From: DAHUXN01 sp963729815
GTDB lineage: Bacteria; Acidobacteriota; Terriglobia; Acidiferrales; UBA7541
Reading direction: 5' to 3'
Assembly (NCBI GenBank): GCA_963729815.1
Contig: CAVSPU010000004.1
Coordinates: forward strand, 496,001-560,000
Length of the DNA: 64,000 nucleotides
Of this stretch, positions 58,635 through 64,000 are shown in pieces. Position 1 is the first letter of the stretch. Every line of letters begins with the position of its first letter. The position numbers and the translations under genes were made by a program. The notes under the pieces are model-generated. The model did not search any database. It saw only the letters and a program-made list of their open reading frames with translations, and was not told where the DNA came from.

Positions 58635-61417
58635 AAACGCTGACGCGCTTTTACTTTTGGCTCCGCGCCATCTTCGGCCGCTCCCGCACCGAACGCGACA
58701 TGGACGCCGAGCTCCGCTTCCACATCGAAACGCGCGCCGAAGATCTAATTCGCAGCGGCATCTCGCACGACGAAGCCCTTCGCCGCGCGCGCATGGAATT
58801 CGGCGGCGTCGACAAGGCGAAAGAAGAATGCCGCGATGCTCGTGGTATCAGTTTTCTCGAATCTCTGCTTCAGGATTTGCGCTACGGCCTGCGCATGTTG
58901 CGAAAGTCGCCGGGATTCACACTGGCAATCGTGCTCACGCTGGCGCTGGGAGTCGGCGCGAATGTGACAATGTTCAGCATCGTGGACATGCTTCTTTTTC
59001 GGGTCCCGGCGCACCTCCGCCAACCGCAAGAAATCATGCGCGTCGATGCAGTGGATAAATCTGGACAGCCGCAGATGGAATTAGCGAATTATCCCGGCTT
59101 CCAAGAACTCATGGAAAATGTGCATCTCCTGGAACTCGCGGCGCAAAGCTTTCCATCGGCAACGGATTTTGGGCGCGGTTCAACCGCACGCGATATTCAG
59201 CGAAATTACATTACCCATTCGTACTTCCATGTGCTCGGCGCACAACTTCTAATCGGCAGGCCTTTCACTGCCGACGAAGAGACACAACCGGGCGGCGCTC
59301 GCGTGGTGATTTTGGGATACGACTTCTGGAAACGAGAGTTCGGCGGCGACCCTGGAGTTCTCAGCCGCGAGATTTTGATTGATGGAACAGAGCAAACAGT
59401 GATCGGTGTTGCGCCGTGCGGATTTACGGGGCTGAACCCCGACACGGTGGATGTTTGGCTGCCAATCTCTGATCAGGCTTGGCGTCCGGGAAAAGATCCA
59501 ATCACCGACACAGGAGTATGGTGGCTGCAGGTCATCGGCCGACCAGTTTCTGGGACAACCAAGCAACAGGCCGAAGCCGAAGCAACGAGCGCATTCCGGC
59601 ACGGCGGCGGCAATCCGGTAGGTACGATTCGTCTCGAGCCCTATCTCGCCACACGAACAAGCGCAGACATGCTTAAGGATCCTTCCAACGAGGCGCGCGT
59701 TTCGCTCTGGCTGATGGGCGTGGCTCTTCTCGTGTTTCTGATTGCGTGCGCGAATGTGACGAACCTGTTTCTGGTTCGGACTATGCAGCGCCGGCAGGAA
59801 ATGGCCGTCCGTCTGCAGCTCGGCGCGACGCGTAGCCGGCTGATTCGTCAAATGCTGGTAGAAAGCCTGCTCGTCAGTCTAGCAGGTGGCATGGCGGCGC
59901 TTTTCCTGGCGTATTGGGCACGGCCGCTGGTGGGGGCCTTTTTGCTGCCGCCGAACTTTTACGAAGGCAGTTCGCTGAGTTTGACAATGTTTGGGCTGGC
60001 TGCCGGTTTCGCCGTGGTGGCCGGAGTGGCCAGCGGGCTTTGGCCGGCGTGGAAAGCCAGCTGCTCTGATTCGCTGCAAACGCTGAAATCGGGCGGGCCA
60101 ACCCTACACCAGCGATCCAAAACGCGTTCCGCGATTCTCGTGATTCAGGTTTCGTTGACGTTGGTGCTCAGCGTCGGAGCCGCGCTCTTTGTTCGCAGTC
60201 TACGGAGCGTTCACGCCATCCGGCTTGGGTTTGACGCGCCGCATGTGCTTGTCGCCACCATGGCGTCCTCGGGATATAAACAGGCGGAGATCAGCGCCGG
60301 CTACGAGCGTATGCGTCAGGCTGCTCTGACGATTCCGGGCGTCGAGCGCGCTGGTCTTGCCGCAAATGTGCCATTCGCCGGCTACGGCTTAGGAAGCTTG
60401 CGGATCGCCGCCACAAGTTCCGCTCGCGCTCGTGACGTGACCGTAGGACTCAATTCCGTGTCGCCAGATTATTTTGCGGCGATGGGGATGAGGATCATCC
60501 GAGGCCGCTCCTTCTTGCCATCCGACCGGACTGGTGCGCCACTGGTGGCGATCGCGAACCAAAGCTTCGCAAGAGAAATCGCACCAGAAGGGAATGCTCT
60601 CGGCAGATACCTGGTCACGCAAGGCGAACAATGCAATCCGACTGAGTTGAAGAGAAAAAAGACCGCCGGCGACAAGGCAAACCAACCGCAGAGGGAGCCC
60701 CTCCGCGCGGCCAGCGATGACGCCGCCTGTAAAGTCGCGAGTCAATTACTCCAAATCGTCGGAGTGGTTCCAGACGAGAGACGTTATTTTCTGTTCGACG
60801 ATATGCCGGGCCAGCCCACGGAGTCAGTGTACACGCCACTCAATCAATCTGTGATCGGCTTGAGCGACTCACTCCCCAACCCAACAGGCCTCGTGATCAG
60901 GACAGCGGGAAATCCCTCGGCCATTGAGCGAAGCGTCGCTTCCGCGCTCGAAGTCGTGGCACCCGGATCGCGCTACGTGGAAGTGCGCCCGATTACGGAT
61001 TTGATCGACCGTCAAACCTTACCGTGGCGAATGGGCGCCAGCATGTTCCTGTTGTTCGGCGTGCTCGCGCTCGCGCTTGCGGCCGTCGGAATCTATGGCG
61101 TGCTGGCGTTTCTAGTGAGGTGCCGCATAGCCGAGATTGGTGTTCGCCTCGCGCTGGGAGCGATGCCGGGCGACATCCTCAGCCTTGTCTTGACCCGAGG
61201 CATGTCGCTGGTTGCAACTGGAATCGTGATTGGGATCGGCGCGGCGTTTGCGCTCGCGCGACTGATGCAATCTCTTCTCTACGGAATCGCGCCTACGGAT
61301 CCGGTGAGTTACTTGCTTGCGGCTGGCGTTGTGACGTTGGTGGCGCTCGCGGCGTGTTACATTCCTGCGCGGCGGGCGATGAAAGTCGATCCTATGGTCG
61401 CGCTGCGATACGAATAG
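58631..61417 (+). CDS. MacB/FtsX-type orphan permease (ADOP family)
   Basis: 928 residues. An N-terminal soluble segment (residues 1-75: ERDMDAELRFHIETRAEDL, ALRRARMEFGG) is the ADOP hallmark. A MacB-like permease with a duplicated FtsX unit follows: TM near FTLAIVLTLALGVGANVTMFS, periplasmic MacB_PCD domain, three TM helices (LIACANVTNLFLVRTMQRRQEM), then a second copy ending in VALRYE. No ATPase is encoded beside it; these permeases are orphans of the ABC class with unknown function. From about residue 75 the plus strand becomes G-rich. Confidence 0.95.
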   Translation: MKTLTRFYFWLRAIFGRSRTERDMDAELRFHIETRAEDLIRSGISHDEALRRARMEFGGVDKAKEECRDARGISFLESLLQDLRYGLRMLRKSPGFTLAIVLTLALGVGANVTMFSIVDMLLFRVPAHLRQPQEIMRVDAVDKSGQPQMELANYPGFQELMENVHLLELAAQSFPSATDFGRGSTARDIQRNYITHSYFHVLGAQLLIGRPFTADEETQPGGARVVILGYDFWKREFGGDPGVLSREILIDGTEQTVIGVAPCGFTGLNPDTVDVWLPISDQAWRPGKDPITDTGVWWLQVIGRPVSGTTKQQAEAEATSAFRHGGGNPVGTIRLEPYLATRTSADMLKDPSNEARVSLWLMGVALLVFLIACANVTNLFLVRTMQRRQEMAVRLQLGATRSRLIRQMLVESLLVSLAGGMAALFLAYWARPLVGAFLLPPNFYEGSSLSLTMFGLAAGFAVVAGVASGLWPAWKASCSDSLQTLKSGGPTLHQRSKTRSAILVIQVSLTLVLSVGAALFVRSLRSVHAIRLGFDAPHVLVATMASSGYKQAEISAGYERMRQAALTIPGVERAGLAANVPFAGYGLGSLRIAATSSARARDVTVGLNSVSPDYFAAMGMRIIRGRSFLPSDRTGAPLVAIANQSFAREIAPEGNALGRYLVTQGEQCNPTELKRKKTAGDKANQPQREPLRAASDDAACKVASQLLQIVGVVPDERRYFLFDDMPGQPTESVYTPLNQSVIGLSDSLPNPTGLVIRTAGNPSAIERSVASALEVVAPGSRYVEVRPITDLIDRQTLPWRMGASMFLLFGVLALALAAVGIYGVLAFLVRCRIAEIGVRLALGAMPGDILSLVLTRGMSLVATGIVIGIGAAFALARLMQSLLYGIAPTDPVSYLLAAGVVTLVALAACYIPARRAMKVDPMVALRYE

Positions 61418-61530
61418 GCAGCGACGCGGCGGAGACGGATTTCGAGACTACTATTTTTCTTTACAACGCAATGCGGAATTGGGCGCAAGTCGTTTCGTGT
61501 GTAGGAGAAAAAGGGCCAAGGTAAGAGAAA

Positions 61531-61552
61531 CAGTGGCCAGTGGTCAGTGGCC
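61531..61552. repeat. CAGTGG-type short repeat
   Basis: CAGTGG-CCAGTGGT-CAGTGG units in near-tandem; related to the sequence at 35010-35037. Confidence 0.45.
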
Positions 61553-61668
61553 GCTCATCTCACCCTCGGAAAAAGCAGATCCCTCACCACCGTTCGCGGA
61601 TTTTCCCTCATGTGGCCGCCGATGCAGCCGCGGGGCGACCGGGTTCCCTTCGCGACGGCACTCAGGGC

Positions 61669-61702
61669 CCTTCGTTCCTCAGGGTAAACAGGCGGGATGA
61701 CA
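61669..61702. repeat. TGTCATCC-type repeat, copy 3 (degenerate, inverted)
   Basis: On the minus strand TGTCATCCCGCC, then CCCTGAGGAACGAAGG, the same start and GAACGAAGG end as in copies 1 and 2. Confidence 0.4.
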
Positions 61703-61903
61703 CTGTGAGAGCACCAGCGTACCAGTAACATTCATTCCGGAAATGCTCACGGTTATGATTATGTGTCCAGCGATACAGCAGCGTGCGTTATACGCGGCGA
61801 GCGCGGTTGCACTGCAGGGGCGGGCGAGAGAAAATGAGCGGCGATGAATTTGGCGCGGATAAATCTGGAACAGGAGAATCCGAGGCAGAGAAGTTTGACA
61901 CGG

Positions 61904-62728
61904 ATGAATTTGAGACGAGCGGTGCGCGCGATTGCCGTTTGCGGGTTTTGCGCGGCGGCGTGCGCTTCGTTTGGCGATGCGACGACGAAGGCAACGGACC
62001 CAGTTTTCGTGAATCGCGTTCGTGATGATACACCCGCGCGCGTGGAAAAGATGTTTGCGCGCACGACGGCGCAAAGAGGTGAGGAGATCAACGAAGCGGG
62101 TGTGATGTCGGAACTCAAGCTTCGGCGCCTCGGGGGTCGATGGCTATACGCAGCACTTGCCAGCATGATCGGCGATGCGGAGATGAACGCGATGGACGCA
62201 GCCTTCGCAGGAAGCGTTCAAGATGGACCGTCGGTGAAATCCGATGCGCGGGCGAAGGGCGCGGTGCCGCTGATCGACGTTGCCGGATATCAGAGACTAG
62301 TTGCGAGGCACAAGGGCAGGCCGCTGGTGGTGAATTTCTGGGCGACGTGGTGCGTCCCGTGCAGGAAGGAATATCCGGTGTTGATCGAAGTGGCGAAGGA
62401 ATATCAGTGGAAGGGCGCAGTGTTCGCGGGGATCAGCTTCGATGAGGCCGCGACGACAAGCGCCATTCCGGATTTTCTGGCGATTTACCGGCCCGTTTTC
62501 CCGAATTACCAGAAGGATCCCAAGACGCCCGCGGCGGCGCTGGACCACGCGATCGATCCGGCGTGGAGCGGCGGATTGCCGTCGACGATTTTTTACAAGC
62601 GCAACGGCGAAATGGACGCGCAGTTTTACGGACCGCAGACGCGCGCCAATTTCGAAAGAGAAATTGAGAGGTTGCTAAAGAATACGAATCCGTTCGCGGC
62701 AAAACCAGCGGCGGGCGGCGGAAAATAA
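61904..62728 (+). CDS. Exported TlpA/ResA-like thioredoxin protein
   Basis: 274 residues from ATG 61904. Signal peptide or anchor (AVRAIAVCGFCAAACASFG), an N-terminal part of about 120 residues of unknown fold, then a thioredoxin domain. VVNFWATWCVPCRKEYPVLIEVAKEY holds the CxxC pair, and GLPSTIFYKRNGEMDAQFYG the cis-Pro region. Probable periplasmic disulfide reductant, for example in cytochrome c maturation. Codons end in G more often than in genes before 58 kb. Confidence 0.87.
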   Translation: MNLRRAVRAIAVCGFCAAACASFGDATTKATDPVFVNRVRDDTPARVEKMFARTTAQRGEEINEAGVMSELKLRRLGGRWLYAALASMIGDAEMNAMDAAFAGSVQDGPSVKSDARAKGAVPLIDVAGYQRLVARHKGRPLVVNFWATWCVPCRKEYPVLIEVAKEYQWKGAVFAGISFDEAATTSAIPDFLAIYRPVFPNYQKDPKTPAAALDHAIDPAWSGGLPSTIFYKRNGEMDAQFYGPQTRANFEREIERLLKNTNPFAAKPAAGGGK

Positions 62729-62770
62729 TTCGACTCATTCCGTTCGACGCAATTTTTGAAGGGGGAAATG

Positions 62771-63484
62771 ATGCTGAAGACTCGCGGGAATAAATTGACG
62801 TGGCTGGGGCACGCGGCGTTCAAGATCACGACGGCGAGCGGAAAAGTGATCCTGGTGGATCCGTGGATTGCGACGAATCCGATGTGCCCGGCGGAGATGA
62901 AGACAATCGAGCGCGTCGACACGATGCTGATTACGCACGGGCACTTCGATCACATCGCGGACGCGGTGGAGCTGGGGAAGAAATTCCAGCCGCAGATCGT
63001 GGGGATTTACGAGACGTGCGCGTGGCTGGAATCGAAGGGCGTGAAGAACACTTCGGGCATGAACAAGGGCGGGACGCAAAAAGTGGGCGAGATCGAAGTG
63101 ACGATGACGCACGCGGTGCATTCGTGCGGGATCGAGGACGATGGGAAGATTATTTACGGCGGCGAAGCGTGCGGATACGTGATCCGGCTGCCGGGAGGGA
63201 TGACGATTTATCACGCGGGCGACACGGCGGTCTTCAGCGATATGAAATTGATCGCCGAGCTGTACAAACCAGAGCTGGTGATGTTGCCGATCGGCGACTT
63301 TTATACGATGGGCCCGCGCGAGGCGGCGCTGGCAATTCGTCTGCTGGGGGCAATGCACGTCGTGCCGATGCACTTTGGGACTTTTCCGGCGCTGACGGGC
63401 ACGCCGGCGGAGTTGAAGAAGCTGACGCAGGATATTTCGGGGCTGGAAATTCACGCGCTGAAGCCGGGGGAAAGCGTGGAGTGA
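62771..63484 (+). CDS. Metallo-beta-lactamase-fold hydrolase, UPF0173/UlaG-like
   Basis: 237 residues. LTWLGHAAFKITTASGKVILVDPW at the start; metal-site motif ITHGHFDHIADAVELG (HxHxDH), THAVHSCGI, YHAGDTAVFSD and VPMHFGTFPAL with the remaining ligands. UPF0173 enzymes are Zn/Mn hydrolases with unknown substrates, related to UlaG lactonase. ATG 62771 sits five bases after AGGGGG; 62768 is an equal choice. Follows the TlpA-like gene by 42 bases. Confidence 0.9.
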   Translation: MLKTRGNKLTWLGHAAFKITTASGKVILVDPWIATNPMCPAEMKTIERVDTMLITHGHFDHIADAVELGKKFQPQIVGIYETCAWLESKGVKNTSGMNKGGTQKVGEIEVTMTHAVHSCGIEDDGKIIYGGEACGYVIRLPGGMTIYHAGDTAVFSDMKLIAELYKPELVMLPIGDFYTMGPREAALAIRLLGAMHVVPMHFGTFPALTGTPAELKKLTQDISGLEIHALKPGESVE

Positions 63485-63511
63485 GAATTAAAGCGGCGGC
63501 GAGCGATAAGG

Positions 63512-64000
63512 ATGAGTGAAAAACGAGAGGCGAATGCGCCGCGAAGTGCGCGGACAATGAATTCATGGAGACGAATCGGAATCGGCGCGTGCGTGGCTAC
63601 GCTGGCGATTGGGCTGCCGGCGTTCGCGTATGAGTATCCGCTTTCGTCGAGTGCAATCCGAGACGCGTATTTCAAAGGCACCGGAACCGGACGCGGGGGA
63701 GCGGATTTTCTCGCCGAATACTCGCACAAAATTCCGGAGCTGACAGCGGGGGCGTATACGTCGATCGCGAAGATCGAAACGCCTTACGCGCAAGTGGCAG
63801 AGCGTGCCGCCGAGACGCTGAGCTATACCGCCGACGACGCGGTGAGGGATTTCCTGGGCAAGCCGGAGCAATTCCGGATTTATCTTGACCTGTGCGGGAA
63901 GTCCGGAGGCGAGAAAGCGTTTGACGTAAAAGTCACGCAGCACGGCAAGGAAATCGCGCCGGATTCGGTGCATCGTTCGCCGTATTACGCGGCGCAGGAC
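63512..64000 (+). CDS. Exported protein, 5' part only (runs past window end)
   Basis: At least 163 residues. A possible signal peptide (MNSWRRIGIGACVATLAIGLPAFAY) begins at an internal ATG (63557), so 63512 may be 15 residues too early. The mature part reads YEYPLSSSAIRDAYFKGTGT, AEYSHKIPELTAGAY and YAQVAERAAETLSYTADDAV, then an acidic/basic mix. No motif recognised. It follows the UPF0173 gene by 27 bases and may be cotranscribed. Confidence 0.7.
   Translation, partial: MSEKREANAPRSARTMNSWRRIGIGACVATLAIGLPAFAYEYPLSSSAIRDAYFKGTGTGRGGADFLAEYSHKIPELTAGAYTSIAKIETPYAQVAERAAETLSYTADDAVRDFLGKPEQFRIYLDLCGKSGGEKAFDVKVTQHGKEIAPDSVHRSPYYAAQD

Larger units (their letters stand above)
61418..61903. other. 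486-base gap with repeats
   Basis: No convincing gene. It holds CAGTGGCCAGTGGTCAGTGG (61531-61550) and a degenerate, inverted TGTCATCC-type repeat (61669-61702). Beyond 61.8 kb there are short plus-strand frames leading into the next gene; an upstream ATG at 61844 exists but lacks a signal-like start. Confidence 0.5.

Noticed and set aside
58631..64000. Chromosomal replication origin at the skew switch
   Set aside because: No dnaA, dnaN, parAB or cluster of DnaA boxes was found; kept only as a skew observation.
1..64000. CRISPR array, tRNA or rRNA genes, complete insertion sequence
   Set aside because: No regularly spaced repeats, cloverleaf candidates or transposase genes were seen in the intergenic stretches I read.

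Overview
The window looks like chromosomal DNA from an Acidobacteriota bacterium, probably a metagenome-derived or environmental genome. The strongest pointer is the PadR regulator with a MacB/FtsX-type orphan permease of the ADOP kind at 58.3-61.4 kb, an architecture amplified in that phylum. Supporting points are high G+C, GTP-dependent PEP carboxykinase, the futalosine-type menaquinone enzyme MqnD, LPS heptose genes (so a diderm), and short dispersed intergenic repeats of the TGTCATCC type. The assignment is inference; there is no rRNA gene in the window to settle it. I saw no tRNA, rRNA, CRISPR array, prophage or complete insertion sequence.

Region 1 (1-14.7 kb, mostly minus strand): the 5' part of ispH, an SDR oxidoreductase, then a fatty-acid beta-oxidation set in the order FadN-like fusion (11.2-13.6 kb), thiolase FadA (5.1-6.3 kb) and acyl-CoA dehydrogenase FadE (2.6-4.4 kb). 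Three overlapping exported amidohydrolase-family genes (6.9-11.1 kb) lie inside this run; only the middle one keeps the metal-binding residues. A patatin-like lipase closes the region.

Region 2 (15-31.5 kb): PEP carboxykinase with a terminator, a YjbR protein, peroxiredoxin, a c-type cytochrome, a divergent Nramp-family transporter, an overlapping PilZ/diguanylate cyclase pair, and a compact minus-strand sulfur-transfer operon: cysteine synthase, JAMM protease, MoaD/CysO-like carrier, MoeB-rhodanese, CDGSH protein. The carrier ends Gly-Gly-Ala-Glu-Lys, so the adjacent protease probably has to trim it. Then follow a methyltransferase, a PEP-mutase/isocitrate-lyase family enzyme, and a DinB protein next to a winged-helix/glutaredoxin fusion.

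Region 3 (31.5-38.2 kb): accessory-like, with dispersed repeats, hairpins, a receiver-domain protein, a CpoB/YbgF-like protein, MqnD, a GIY-YIG protein, two orphan genes, and a likely small structured RNA with its own promoter-like sequence and terminator at about 37.9-38.0 kb.

Region 4 (38.2-58 kb): gamma-glutamyltranspeptidase, sugar isomerase-like protein, AsnRS, arginase and D-Ala-D-Ala ligase on the plus strand; then an operon of a frameshifted aldo/keto reductase, TetR regulator, HlyD adaptor, ABC ATPase and ABC-2 permease, preceded by a perfect 16-bp palindrome that overlaps a promoter. Minus-strand genes follow for heptose kinase, a heptosyltransferase-like enzyme, a Trm112-like protein and a GH57 glycosidase. 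After them come a B3/4 protein, a DUF309 protein without a normal start codon, a stand-alone CuA-type cupredoxin, an Rrf2 regulator, a third DinB protein and a 7Fe ferredoxin.

Region 5 (58.2-64 kb): the PadR/ADOP pair with operator-like repeats, a repeat-bearing 0.5-kb gap, a TlpA-like thioredoxin, a UPF0173-type metallo-hydrolase and the start of an exported protein. From about 58.9 kb the plus strand changes from C-rich to G-rich, which may mark an origin-like skew switch, an inversion end or an assembly joint.
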